The translations under genes were made by a program, and so were the position numbers. The notes below the pieces were generated by a model, which did not search any database, was not told the origin of the DNA, and saw only the letters and a list, made by a program, of their open reading frames with translations. From Planctomycetaceae bacterium (GTDB taxonomy: Bacteria; Planctomycetota; Planctomycetia; Planctomycetales; Planctomycetaceae), in the NCBI GenBank assembly GCA_029259845.1, contig JAJDEI010000245.1:1-34407 (forward strand): a stretch of 34,407 nucleotides of DNA. Direction: 5' to 3'. This document shows, in pieces, positions 15,384 to 23,901 of this stretch. Within the stretch, counting starts at the first letter, position 1; each line of letters opens with the position of its first letter.

Positions 15384-18062
15384 ATGCGACCGTGTCGCTG
15401 CTTGATGCTGTTGCGGTCCTCGTTCCTGGCGGGGTCCGTCGGGCTGGGACTCTGTGTTGCGGCGACGCATCCGGTGGGCGTTGCAGTTGCGGGGGACGAA
15501 AAACCGACCGACAAACCGGCGTTGACGTTTGAACGGGACGTGCTCCCTCTCTTTCGCAGCAAGTGCTTCCGCTGCCATGCCGGGGTGGAACCGAAAGGGG
15601 GGCTGAATCTGTCGCAGCCTTCGTCGCTGTTGGCGGGGGGCGAATCGGGACCGGCCATTCGGATTGCGGCGGCGGAGTTCAGCTTGCTGTATGAGAAAGT
15701 CGCGTCGGATGAGATGCCTGCTGCGGGCCCCAAACTGACCGCCGCTGAAAAAGGCATCCTGCGGACCTGGATCAACGAAGGGGCTGCGGGTGTCGATCGG
15801 GCAGAGACCGTGGACCGCTCCGACGACATCGCCGGCGTCGAACTGTGGTCGTTCCTGCCGCCTGTGCGGCCCAAGGTGCCTGCGGTGGCGACGCGGGACC
15901 GGGTGCGCAACCCGATCGATGCGTTCATCCTTCGGGCGCTGGAGGCGAAAGACCTCTCTCCGGCACCGGAAGCAGACCGGCTGACGCTGCTGCGGCGGGC
16001 GTCGTTCGACCTGTTGGGACTACCGCCGTCGCAGGAAGACATCGGCCGGTTTCTCGGCGACGAGCATCCCGGTGCCCACGGCCGCATGATCGACCGGCTA
16101 CTGGCCAGTCCCCGCTACGGCGAGCGGTGGGCGCGTCATTGGCTGGACGTCGCCGGGTACGCAGACTCCGCCGGTGTGCTGTCTGAGGACCGTCCGCTGC
16201 CGCTGATCTGGAAGTACCGCGACTACGTGGTCCGCGCCTTCAACAGCGACAAACCGTACGACCGTTTCCTGCAGGAACAGATTGCCGGCGACGAGTTGAC
16301 CGGCTACTGGACCGCTTACGAGACGCAGGACCGCTTGCCGGATGACGTCGTGGAAGGGATCACGGCGACCGGCTTTCTGCGGACGGCGGCTGACGCGAGC
16401 CGTCCGGACTTCTCGACGATCAAAAACGCCCACGCCCAATACTATTACCCCACGTTGTTTGACACGCTGCAAATTGTTTGCTCCTCGACCATGGGGCTGA
16501 CCGTGCAGTGCGCCCGCTGTCATCGCCACAAGTTCGACCCGATTCCGCAGGTGGAGTATTACCGCATGCAGTCGGTGTTCATGAGCGCGCTGCGGCCGAA
16601 CGACTGGGTCCCGCAGATGAAACGGCGGCTGTTCGTGGCCTCGAAGTCGCAGCAGGAGGCCGCCGACCTACGAAACGCCGAGGTCGGCCGGCAGGTTAAG
16701 GCCTTGCAAGCGGAACTCGATGAGTTGAAGCAACGCCTGTCCGAGACTCTCTTCGAAAGCCGTCTCTCCAAACTTCCGGAAGAAATCCGAGAGGACGTGA
16801 AAGCGGCGCTGGCCATCGCCGAGAAGGAGCGGAACGAGGTGCAAGCGTATCTCGTCGCCAAGTTTGGAAAGACTCTCAAACCGGAAGGGGAGGAATTGGA
16901 GAAGGTTCTGGGCGAACAGTTCAAAGAGTACGGACCGAAGCTCAAGGACGTCAAAGCCCGGATCGCCGAGATTGAACGTCGCCGCGTGCATTTCGATGAA
17001 ATCCGGGCGGTGTACGATCTGCCGGGCCGGGCGACGACACCCGTGTTGCTGCGTGGCGACCCGCTCACACCGGGGCCGCCGGTCGAGCCGGGAGTCATCT
17101 CAGCGATTCGCACGGCTGCGCCATTCGAGGAGACGCCGCTCCCGGTGGGGGCACCGACGAGCGGTCGCCGGCTGGCATTCGCCCGTTGGCTCACGCAGCC
17201 GGACCACCCGCTCACCGCCCGCGTGATGGTGAACCGAATCTGGCGGCATCACTTCGGGACGGGCATCGTCTCGACGACCGAGGATTTCGGAGTCTCGGGG
17301 TCGCCGCCCAGTCATCCGCAGTTGCTCGATTGGCTGGCCACGGAGTTCGTCTGCAACGGTTGGAGCATCAAGCAGCTCCATCGGCTGATCATGAACTCCA
17401 GCACGTGGCGGCAGCGTTCGCGGACCGGTCGGGAACAGCATAAGGCGGGGACCCGGGCCGACCCGGAGAACCGGCTGCTCTGGCGTCAGAACATGCAACG
17501 GCTGGAAGCGGAACCGATCCGGGACGCCATGCTGGCGACGTCGGGGACGCTCAGCAGTGCCATGTACGGATCCCCGCATGCCGTGCACCGGCTGAAGAGC
17601 GGCGACGTCGTCGTGCCGGCGAAATCGTTTCCGCAACGACGGTCGATTTATGTGCAAGTGTTGCGGCTGAATCCCGAGTCCCTGCTGCAGGCCTTCGACC
17701 AGCCGCAGATGTCCATCAATTGCACGCAGCGCAGCCAGTCAACCGTGTCGACACAGGCGCTCACATTGCTCAACAGCGATCTCATGGTGCAAACCGCACA
17801 CGCCTTCGCCGACCGTGTGCTCGCCGAGCAGCCCGACGCCCCAGTCACGCGGGCCGTTCAGCTTGCGTTCTCACGGCCGTCGACGGATGTCGAGCATCGG
17901 CTGCTCGCCACGTTTCTGGACGAGCAAACCGCGCGGCACCGGGACGATCCGGAGAACAAAGACGCGACCGCCGCAGACATCGCTGCGCGGGCCGAACGGG
18001 AAGCTCTCGCCGACCTGTGCCAGATGCTGCTGAGCGCCAACGAGTTTGTCTATGTGGACTGA
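15384..18062 (+). CDS. Secreted PSCyt1/DUF1549/DUF1553 cytochrome-like protein
   Basis: An 892-residue exported protein of the family greatly expanded in planctomycetes. The start ATG at 15384 gives a signal peptide (MRPCRCLMLLRSSFLAGSVG, cleavage near AVAG) and has GGGAG 8-10 bases upstream; the frame extends further upstream but through a repeat. The PSCyt1 domain (about 45-135) has the haem motif CFRCH at 61-65. DUF1549 follows (about 165-390: NPIDAFILRALEAKDLSPAP, RYGERWARHWLDVAGYADSA, and a second CARCH near residue 375). A strongly charged coiled coil (about 410-535) interrupts the protein, and DUF1553 (about 565-890: LARWLT-type FARWLTQPDHPLTARVMVNR, IWRHHFGTGIV) ends it. It is very probably co-transcribed with the DUF1501 gene 37 bases downstream. 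Its substrate is unknown. Confidence 0.92.
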   Translation: MRPCRCLMLLRSSFLAGSVGLGLCVAATHPVGVAVAGDEKPTDKPALTFERDVLPLFRSKCFRCHAGVEPKGGLNLSQPSSLLAGGESGPAIRIAAAEFSLLYEKVASDEMPAAGPKLTAAEKGILRTWINEGAAGVDRAETVDRSDDIAGVELWSFLPPVRPKVPAVATRDRVRNPIDAFILRALEAKDLSPAPEADRLTLLRRASFDLLGLPPSQEDIGRFLGDEHPGAHGRMIDRLLASPRYGERWARHWLDVAGYADSAGVLSEDRPLPLIWKYRDYVVRAFNSDKPYDRFLQEQIAGDELTGYWTAYETQDRLPDDVVEGITATGFLRTAADASRPDFSTIKNAHAQYYYPTLFDTLQIVCSSTMGLTVQCARCHRHKFDPIPQVEYYRMQSVFMSALRPNDWVPQMKRRLFVASKSQQEAADLRNAEVGRQVKALQAELDELKQRLSETLFESRLSKLPEEIREDVKAALAIAEKERNEVQAYLVAKFGKTLKPEGEELEKVLGEQFKEYGPKLKDVKARIAEIERRRVHFDEIRAVYDLPGRATTPVLLRGDPLTPGPPVEPGVISAIRTAAPFEETPLPVGAPTSGRRLAFARWLTQPDHPLTARVMVNRIWRHHFGTGIVSTTEDFGVSGSPPSHPQLLDWLATEFVCNGWSIKQLHRLIMNSSTWRQRSRTGREQHKAGTRADPENRLLWRQNMQRLEAEPIRDAMLATSGTLSSAMYGSPHAVHRLKSGDVVVPAKSFPQRRSIYVQVLRLNPESLLQAFDQPQMSINCTQRSQSTVSTQALTLLNSDLMVQTAHAFADRVLAEQPDAPVTRAVQLAFSRPSTDVEHRLLATFLDEQTARHRDDPENKDATAADIAARAEREALADLCQMLLSANEFVYVD

Positions 18063-18099
18063 CCGTGACGTGGATTAACCATGTTCCGTTGAGGCATTC

Positions 18100-19506
18100 A
18101 TGAATCAATTCCCCGGGGCGACACGCCGCGATGTTCTGGCCCGGGCGGGCGACGGATTCGTCGGCCTGGCCTTGGGCACGATGCTGAATGGCCGGCCGGC
18201 CGCCGCCGCACAGCCGTCATCGCATGCGCCGCCAAACGTGCCACGGGCCAAAGCGGTGATTCAGCTGTACATGCACGGCGGCCCGAGCCATGTCGACCTG
18301 CTCGACCCCAAGCCGATGCTCAACAAGTTCGACGGCACCCCGCCTCCCGGCGAGATCGCGGACGACGAAAACCGGACGACCAATCTGATGGGCAGTCCGT
18401 ACCGGTTTCGCCAGTGTGGCAAGAGCGGAGTGGAGTTTTCGGAAATCCAGCCGTTCGTCTCGCAGCATGCCGACGAGATCGCCGTGGTGCGTTCGATGTT
18501 CACGGAGCACCGCAACCATGAGCAGGCAATCTGGATGGCACAGACCGGAAAAACCGTCGCCGGCCGGCCGACACTCGGTGCCTGGGTGACGTACGGGCTG
18601 GGGACGGAAAACCGAAACCTCCCGTCGTTCGTCGCGCTGCCGGACCCGCAGGGACAGTCGACCGACGGCGTTCGCAATTGGGCGAACGGTTGGCTGCCCC
18701 CGCAGTTTCAGGGAACCGTATTCCGCGAACAGGGCAGTCCCGTGCTCCATTTGCAGCCGACGGAGCCACGTTCCCCGGCCATCAACGATGCCCGCCTGGG
18801 ATTGCTGCGACAACTCAACGAGCGACATCTGGCGGCGAGGCCCGCCGAACTGGAACTGGAAGCACGCATCGAGACGTTTGAAATGGCGGGCCGCATGCAA
18901 ATGGCGGCGACCGACGCCCTCGACCTTTCCCAGGAAACCGAGGCGACCCAACAGTTGTACGGTCTCGACGATCCGCAGACCAAATCTTACGGGACGCGGT
19001 GCCTGATGGCACGGCGGCTCGTCGAGCGGGGCGTCCGCTTCGTCTCGCTGTTCATGGCTGGTCAGCCGTGGGACACGCACACGTCGAACAACCAGGGGAC
19101 CAAGAACTGCTGCGAACGGACCGACCGGCCGATCGGCGGCCTGTTGACGGATTTGAAGCAGCGGGGGCTGCTCGATTCGACGCTCATTCTGTGGGGCGGC
19201 GAATTCGGTCGCACACCGGCTGCCGAGCAACGCGACAAGAGTGTCCCCTTCGGCCGGGACCACCACCCTTACGGCTTTAGTGTGTGGATGGCCGGCGGCG
19301 GCGTGCGCGGCGGGCAGACGTACGGGGCCACCGACGATTTTGGCTACCGAGCCATCGAACACCGCACGCAGACCGCCAACCTGCACGCCACCATCCTTCA
19401 TCTCCTCGGCATGGACCATGAGAATCTCACCTACGCCCATCACGGCCGCGACGAACGGCTGACCGACGTCTATGCCGCGCGGGTAATTGAGGAGCTGATT
19501 GGTTGA
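18100..19506 (+). CDS. DUF1501 (sulfatase-like) Tat-exported protein
   Basis: A 468-residue protein whose N-terminus has a twin-arginine motif (TRRDVLARAGDGFVGLALG), so folded export by Tat is likely. DUF1501 belongs to the alkaline-phosphatase/sulfatase-like fold. Family blocks visible are LYMHGGPSHVDLLDPKPMLN, FSEIQPFVSQHADEIAVVRS, MFTEHRNHEQAIWMAQTG, RFVSLFMAGQPWDTHT, LWGGEFGRTPAAE, RDHHPYGFSVWMAGGGVRGG and LHATILHLLGMDHENLTYAH. The start is ATG at 18100, 37 bases after the DUF1553 gene. These two families occur as adjacent pairs throughout planctomycetes and are thought to work together on an exported substrate, but the reaction is not established. Confidence 0.93.
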   Translation: MNQFPGATRRDVLARAGDGFVGLALGTMLNGRPAAAAQPSSHAPPNVPRAKAVIQLYMHGGPSHVDLLDPKPMLNKFDGTPPPGEIADDENRTTNLMGSPYRFRQCGKSGVEFSEIQPFVSQHADEIAVVRSMFTEHRNHEQAIWMAQTGKTVAGRPTLGAWVTYGLGTENRNLPSFVALPDPQGQSTDGVRNWANGWLPPQFQGTVFREQGSPVLHLQPTEPRSPAINDARLGLLRQLNERHLAARPAELELEARIETFEMAGRMQMAATDALDLSQETEATQQLYGLDDPQTKSYGTRCLMARRLVERGVRFVSLFMAGQPWDTHTSNNQGTKNCCERTDRPIGGLLTDLKQRGLLDSTLILWGGEFGRTPAAEQRDKSVPFGRDHHPYGFSVWMAGGGVRGGQTYGATDDFGYRAIEHRTQTANLHATILHLLGMDHENLTYAHHGRDERLTDVYAARVIEELIG

Positions 19507-19595
19507 CGCGTTGACTCGTTAAGGGTGCAGTCGGACTTTGTTGCGAGCTTGGGGAAGACGTACGACGGCTGCGAGCCTCGCGCGGCAAGGTTGTT

Positions 19596-20177
19596 GGACG
19601 CTTTTCGACAGAGAAAGGAAACGCGGATCACGCGGATGAAGGCCGATCAAGGCGGATTCGAGGAGGGGGGGAGCCAGCGGTCCGCACGACAACGATTTCA
19701 AAGGCTTCAACGTTTCGTTTCTGGCGCAGCTGTCCCACGTCGGTGGAGCACCACGGTCCTGAATGGGCGATCACGGGAGGGAGACATTTCGTCGGATTCG
19801 CCCGATTCGCGGTTCCCTGTTTTCAACCGCGAATCGGGCGCCTACTGCGAAGGAAACTCCTCGTCCTGGCAAGCAACGCTACCGCCCTCCCGTGACGGGT
19901 GTCTGTTCCATGGTTTCGTGACGTTCGCGGTACCGGTTCTCGATGCCGAGTTGTGGCCCTGCCAGGCTGGGACAACCCGCGACAATCCGCCGCATCCGCC
20001 TGATCGGCTTTTCCTTATCCGTCCTTGCAGCACACAACCGAGGCTTGACGGACGAATGTGTGACAGACGATGTGTGACCGATGACGACGTCCGTCTGCTT
20101 GCGAGATGGGACAACCCGCATCCGGCGCGAACCGGCCCCCGCGACTCAAACGTAACAATCCGCTCCCGCACCCATTC
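19596..20177 (+). repeat. Long non-coding direct repeat, copy A
   Basis: About 580 bases that resemble 22946-23760 in the same orientation. Blocks shared in order are GACAGAGAAAGGAAA, CGGATGAAGGCCGATCAA, TTCAACCGCGAATC, GTCCTGGCAAG, ATCCGCCGCATCCGC, TTGACGGAC-ATGTGTGACAGACGA, GACGACGTCCG, CATCCGGC-C-AACCGGCCCCC and CAACAATCCG-TCC. A frame of 271 codons crosses this region, but the other copy does not keep it, so I treat it as non-coding. Copy A has TGTGTGAC duplicated (20057-20080). It precedes the promoter of the HYExAFE gene. Confidence 0.7.
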
Positions 20178-20200
20178 ATTGACTCGGTGCGGCGGGTGCC

Positions 20201-20229
20201 TTGAGTGCGGGCGAGGTGTGCGATACTGT
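20201..20229 (+). promoter_or_regulatory. Possible sigma-70-type promoter for the HYExAFE gene
   Basis: TTGAGT (20201-20206) and TACTGT (20224-20229) are 17 bases apart and lie about 40 bases before the ATG at 20268. The -35 is good and the -10 is fair. It is a motif match only. Confidence 0.35.
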
Positions 20230-20267
20230 TATTCTGAACAGTGGACGGTTCCGGAAGGGGGTCACCG

Positions 20268-20774
20268 ATGGCGCGGCGGACCAACCATTACGATGTGGCG
20301 TTCGAGGGGTTCTTGCGGCAGAGCCGCGTGCCTTACGTGAGCGTGGACGAGACGAAACGGGCTTTGCTGCAGAACGCGTCGCTCAAATCGATGGACTTCA
20401 TCGTCTACTCCGACAAGACCCGCAACCTGCTGGTCGACGTCAAGGGCCGGCGATTTCCTGCGGCAGGCCAAGGTGGGCATCGCTGGGAAAACTGGGCCAC
20501 GCAGGACGACATCGACTGCCTGCTCAAATGGGAGCAGGTGTTCGGCGGGGACTTTCGCGCCTTGCTGGTGTTTGCCTACCATGTCGCCGAGCCGGGCGGG
20601 AACCACGGTCTGGACGCATGCCACACGTATCGGAATCGGACGTATGCGTTTTACGGGGTGTGGGTTGACCAGTACGGCGGCGCCATGCGTAAGCGGTCTC
20701 CGCGTTGGGAGACCGTCTGGCTTCCGGCGGAACCGTTTCAACAGCTTCGCTCTCCGATTTCTGACTTTCTCTAG
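20268..20774 (+). CDS. HYExAFE-family protein, nuclease-like core
   Basis: A 168-residue soluble protein. Its N-terminus reads MARRTNHYDVAFEGFLRQSR, in which HYDVAFE matches the HYExAFE signature of a planctomycete family with no known function. The following segments, LKSMDFIVYS (D43) and NLLVDVKGRRF (D57, K59), with helix glutamate E13, have the order E...D...DxK of the PD-(D/E)XK nuclease fold. The strand pattern around them and the later WENWATQDDIDCLLKWEQVF helix agree with that fold. This is my inference from the motif, not an established activity. GGAAGGGG 9 bases before the ATG at 20268 fixes the start. A small membrane-protein gene begins 16 bases after its stop, so the two may be co-transcribed. 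It lies between two long direct repeats. Confidence 0.85.
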   Translation: MARRTNHYDVAFEGFLRQSRVPYVSVDETKRALLQNASLKSMDFIVYSDKTRNLLVDVKGRRFPAAGQGGHRWENWATQDDIDCLLKWEQVFGGDFRALLVFAYHVAEPGGNHGLDACHTYRNRTYAFYGVWVDQYGGAMRKRSPRWETVWLPAEPFQQLRSPISDFL

Positions 20775-20790
20775 CAGGACGAACCTCGGC

Positions 20791-21057
20791 ATGCGGACCT
20801 CAGCAAGGCAGACGTTAGCGACCGGCCGGTCTTGGCGTTGTTCCCCGCGGCTCCGGCGCGGCGGAGCATTTCTGTCGATGACGACCGTTGCGGCACTGTG
20901 GCATGGGACGCTGTGGCCATCGGCGGCCATGGCCCAGGAAGCCGGAGGCGGAGGGACCCGTTCCTCCAGCCGCGGTTGGATCGTTGAAGCGCTCATCGTC
21001 GCCGCCCTGTGCGGACTGGCGCTGTTCGTCATCTGCCGTTCCAGCCATCGCAACTGA
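20791..21057 (+). CDS. Small exported membrane protein
   Basis: An 88-residue product. The first part (MRTSARQTLATGRSWRCSPR then LSMTTVAALWHGTLWPSAAM) looks like a basic leader plus hydrophobic signal with an AMAQEA cleavage site. A short Gly/Ser-rich linker is followed by a single membrane helix (WIVEALIVAALCGLALFVIC) and a basic end RSSHRN. It would therefore be a tiny membrane-anchored protein. The ATG at 20791 is 16 bases after the HYExAFE stop, and the reading frame differs. No family is recognised. The coordinated signal-plus-helix layout makes it more credible than a chance frame. Confidence 0.6.
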   Translation: MRTSARQTLATGRSWRCSPRLRRGGAFLSMTTVAALWHGTLWPSAAMAQEAGGGGTRSSSRGWIVEALIVAALCGLALFVICRSSHRN

Positions 21058-21215
21058 CAAGAACGAACAGCCAGGCGCCAACAGCCCTCTTCGGCGGTCT
21101 GTCGTGACGCCGTGCGGCGACGCTTTGGTCCGACTCGGAGGAAGCCGGAGTCAGGGACCCCTGCGTGAAACGATCAGCGCCTGCGTGTTCTGCATTCCGA
21201 CGCGGTCGCGGCCGA

Positions 21216-21245
21216 TTGACTTCGTGGCCCCCCTTGGGTTACTAT
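21216..21245 (+). promoter_or_regulatory. Probable sigma-70 promoter of the cold-shock gene
   Basis: TTGACT (21216-21221) and TACTAT (21240-21245) are separated by 18 bases. Transcription would begin near 21252, giving a leader of about 75 bases before the ATG at 21328. Cold-shock genes often have structured leaders; I did not find a clear structure here. Confidence 0.5.
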
Positions 21246-21327
21246 TCGGTTCCGCGGCTGAGCAGTCTGAGCCAGTGGTGCATCAGGCGATGCCGCAGAG
21301 ACACGCATTTCAGGAAATCGGATTAAA

Positions 21328-21525
21328 ATGGCAGAAGGCACGATCAAAAAAGTGATGCCGAAGGGGTTCGGGTTTATTGACACCGAAAGTGGTGAGGACC
21401 TGTTCTTCCACTCGTCGAACGTCGAAGGAGTGGACTTCGAGCAACTCTACGAAGGGCAGCGAGTGACCTTCACCGAAGGACGAGGGGAAAAGGGACCCCG
21501 GGCCGAAAACGTGAAGTTGGCCTGA
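21328..21525 (+). CDS. Cold-shock domain protein (CspA family)
   Basis: A 65-residue single-domain nucleic-acid chaperone that binds single-stranded RNA and DNA. The five-strand OB fold carries RNP1 (KGFGFI, residues 12-17) and RNP2 (DLFFHSS, residues 24-30), then EGQRVTFTEGRGEKGPRAEN. Its opening MAEGTIKKVMPKGFGFIDTE, with Ile-Asp-Thr after the RNP1 motif, is that of the short Csp variants common outside enterics. The start is ATG at 21328 with a poor GGA-containing leader. It is a single-gene unit, since a promoter lies upstream and a strong terminator lies 22 bases after the stop. Confidence 0.96.
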   Translation: MAEGTIKKVMPKGFGFIDTESGEDLFFHSSNVEGVDFEQLYEGQRVTFTEGRGEKGPRAENVKLA

Positions 21526-21547
21526 ACACCGAAGACACACTGACCTC

Positions 21548-21583
21548 GAAGCCGACGAGTTCTCGTCGGCTTCTTGCGTTTTT
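21548..21583 (+). terminator. Rho-independent terminator after the cold-shock gene
   Basis: The arms GAAGCCGACGA (21548-21558) and TCGTCGGCTTC (21563-21573) form an 11-bp perfect stem with a GTTC loop, followed by TTGCG and TTTTT (21579-21583). It lies 22 bases after the stop codon. Confidence 0.85.
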
Positions 21584-21827
21584 GGGGCGGCCCTCGACAT
21601 TGGCAACTCTGTCGGTTCGCCGGCGACGCCGCCCGCTTGATCGGCGATCCCGGTTCGGCAGCACATCGAGTCCTCCCGACTGCCGTGCTCCCGAGTTGGC
21701 GGCCGTTGTTGCGGCCTTCGGTGTGAGCGGTTTCCTCAACGGGGATCGCCCAGCAGGAATCGGATTGGGCGGATTCGCTCGGACCGTGCCCGCTGATATT
21801 TTCGCCCCGCACGGAACGGGATCCCTG

Positions 21828-22928
21828 ATGACCGAGCGTTCGAATCTCTGTTCTCTGACGGCCACGTTGCCCGTCGGCCACCGCGCCGTACTCGCGCGGT
21901 ATCGGGAGCCGGACTTTGGGCGGAGCGTCCGGCAGTTGCTCGGCTCGATCGTGCCGTTCTGCGCCCTGTGGGCGCTGATGTGGTTGAGCCTGCAGTATTC
22001 GTATTGGCTCACGCTGATGCTTTCCGTACCGACAGCCGGTTTTTTGGTCCGGCTGTTTATCCTGCAGCACGATTGCGGACACGGGTCGTTCTTTAAGTCG
22101 AAGCGACTGAACGACGCGGTCGGCTTTGTTCTCGGCGTGCTGGTGTTTACGCCGTACCACTGTTGGTGCCGGCAGCATGCTCTGCACCACGCCACGTCCG
22201 GGGACCTCGACCGTCGCGGGTTTGGAGACATCGCCACGATGACGGTGAAGGAGTACCTGCAGCTGACGCCTCTCAAAAAGCTGGGTTACCGGCTGTATCG
22301 CAATCCCGTCGTGATGTTTGGCGCCGCCGCGGTTGTTTACTTTGTGGTGTTGCAGCGTTTCACCTACGAATTGCCGCGATCGTGGACGAGGGAACGTGCC
22401 AGCGTGCACGCCACCAACCTGGCCCTGCTGGTGTTTCTTCTCAGCGTCGGCTGGCTCGTCGGATTCCGGTCGTTCCTCCTCGTGCACGTGCCCGTGACGG
22501 TCCTGGGTTCTTCATTGGGCGTGTGGATGTTTTACATCCAGCACAACTTTGCCGGCACGTACTGGCAACGTCACGACAACTGGCAATTCGAACTGGCCGG
22601 CATGGAGGGAAGCTCCTACTACCAACTGCCGAAACCGCTCCAATGGCTGACCGCCAACATCGGCTTCCATCACATCCATCACCTCGACAGCCGGATTCCC
22701 AATTATCGTCTCCAGGAATGTTTTGACAGGACCCCCGAATTCCAGCAGGTGCATCGGATTACGTTTTGGCAGAGCTTGTCCTGCGTCTCGCTCAAGCTCT
22801 GGGACGAAAATGAAGGCCGAATGGTGGGCTTCCCAACTGCCGCCAGCAGCGGAGCGCGACGTAACGGCCTTGCGCTGCAACGCTCGTCTCAGCGGCCGAT
22901 GCGCCAACGACGGACCGATCGCTGTTGA
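21828..22928 (+). CDS. Membrane fatty-acid desaturase
   Basis: A 366-residue di-iron acyl-lipid desaturase. The three histidine boxes are HDCGH (81-85), HALHH (117-121) and HHIHH (281-285), and hydrophobic pairs at about 40-80, 100-115, 160-180 and 195-240 place the boxes on the cytoplasmic side. The layout and the GSSYYQLPKPLQWLTANIGF lead-in to the third box resemble the delta-12/omega-6 acyl-lipid group; regiospecificity cannot be read. It introduces a double bond in membrane lipids, which fits next to a cold-shock gene functionally, although a terminator separates them. The ATG at 21828 was chosen since upstream residues have no similarity and overlap the terminator. The last 40 residues (SSGARRNGLALQRSSQRPMR and on) look like low-complexity read-through and may be unconserved. 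Confidence 0.92.
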   Translation: MTERSNLCSLTATLPVGHRAVLARYREPDFGRSVRQLLGSIVPFCALWALMWLSLQYSYWLTLMLSVPTAGFLVRLFILQHDCGHGSFFKSKRLNDAVGFVLGVLVFTPYHCWCRQHALHHATSGDLDRRGFGDIATMTVKEYLQLTPLKKLGYRLYRNPVVMFGAAAVVYFVVLQRFTYELPRSWTRERASVHATNLALLVFLLSVGWLVGFRSFLLVHVPVTVLGSSLGVWMFYIQHNFAGTYWQRHDNWQFELAGMEGSSYYQLPKPLQWLTANIGFHHIHHLDSRIPNYRLQECFDRTPEFQQVHRITFWQSLSCVSLKLWDENEGRMVGFPTAASSGARRNGLALQRSSQRPMRQRRTDRC

Positions 22929-22945
22929 CGACGGCCCCGCTGTCG

Positions 22946-23760
22946 GTCGCTCTTTGACAGAGAAAGGAAAAGCGGATCAGGCGGATGAAGGCCGATCAAA
23001 GCAGATTTTTGGGGGATCCAACGATCCGTGACGACAAAGGCCTCAAAGGTTTTCTTCCTGCACAAATCTCTGACGTCGGGGGAGAACCACGGAAGAAACG
23101 GAAGGGGCAGAAACAAGACGGGTAGCCCAGCCGGCGCGGCTGGGCCGCGAAGCGACAGGACGACTCACACTCAGCGTTCGGACGCTTCAGGGCCGTGAGC
23201 CAAGTGTGAGGCCTCTTGTGCCTGCGGCACCCAGCCGTGCCAGCCGGGCCACCCCGCGGAATCGGCGATCTTGGTGCAGAGGCAATCGTGGCATTCGACC
23301 GATTCGCGGTTTCCTGTATTCAACCGCGAATCACGCGAATCACGCGAAGGCGGCGAATGAAAGTCCCCGTCCTGGCAAGAAGCTGTTTCAAAACCCCTGT
23401 TCGTGTGGGTGGCAGGGCCGGGAGCGAAGCGCATGGCCCTGCGATCACCGGTCCCGGCCTTCCCGTTGGTCAGCCCCGGCCAGGGGTTTTGAATCAGCCT
23501 CAAGCAATATCACCTTCTTTCCGTGACATCCCTGTGTTCCGTGGTTCCGGTTTTCTGTTCCTGGTTGGGGCCCTGCCGCGCTCGGCCCATCCGCCGCATC
23601 CGCTTTCCCTTTTCTTCCTTGCGGCACGGAGCGCCGGTTTGACGGACCGATGTGTGACAGACGACGACGTCCGGCAGCTTGTGAAACGGGACAGCCGGCA
23701 TCCGGCACAAACCGGCCCCCTCGGCTTAAACGCAACAATCCGTTCCTGCCCCCCCTCTCG
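22946..23760 (+). repeat. Long non-coding direct repeat, copy B
   Basis: This copy resembles 19596-20177 and is longer, because roughly 200 bases are inserted near 23110-23300. The insert contains CCCAGCCG-GCG-CGGCTGGG (23126-23144), a compact hairpin, followed by CACACTCAGCGTTCGGACGC and GTGAGCCAAGTGTGAG, another imperfect inverted pair. The final block (23640-23745) is the best match to copy A. The region is non-coding and lies between the desaturase and the cysteine-cluster gene. Confidence 0.7.
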
Positions 23761-23901
23761 AAGCGCCACGCGGGGGATACCCAGCTTCGGACGGAATGGC
23801 TACACTTCCTCCCGGCAGAACATGCCCGGCGGAGACCGCCTCGGACCCTGCCAACGAAGACAACATCGCGAACACAACCCTCTCGGAGGTGTCATGCTCC
23901 C

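Noticed and set aside
18217-19443. 408-codon frame antisense to the DUF1501 gene
   Set aside because: A mirror frame of a high-GC gene with no protein-like features.
19525-20340. 271-codon frame across repeat copy A
   Set aside because: It is not kept in repeat copy B and overlaps the well-supported HYExAFE gene.
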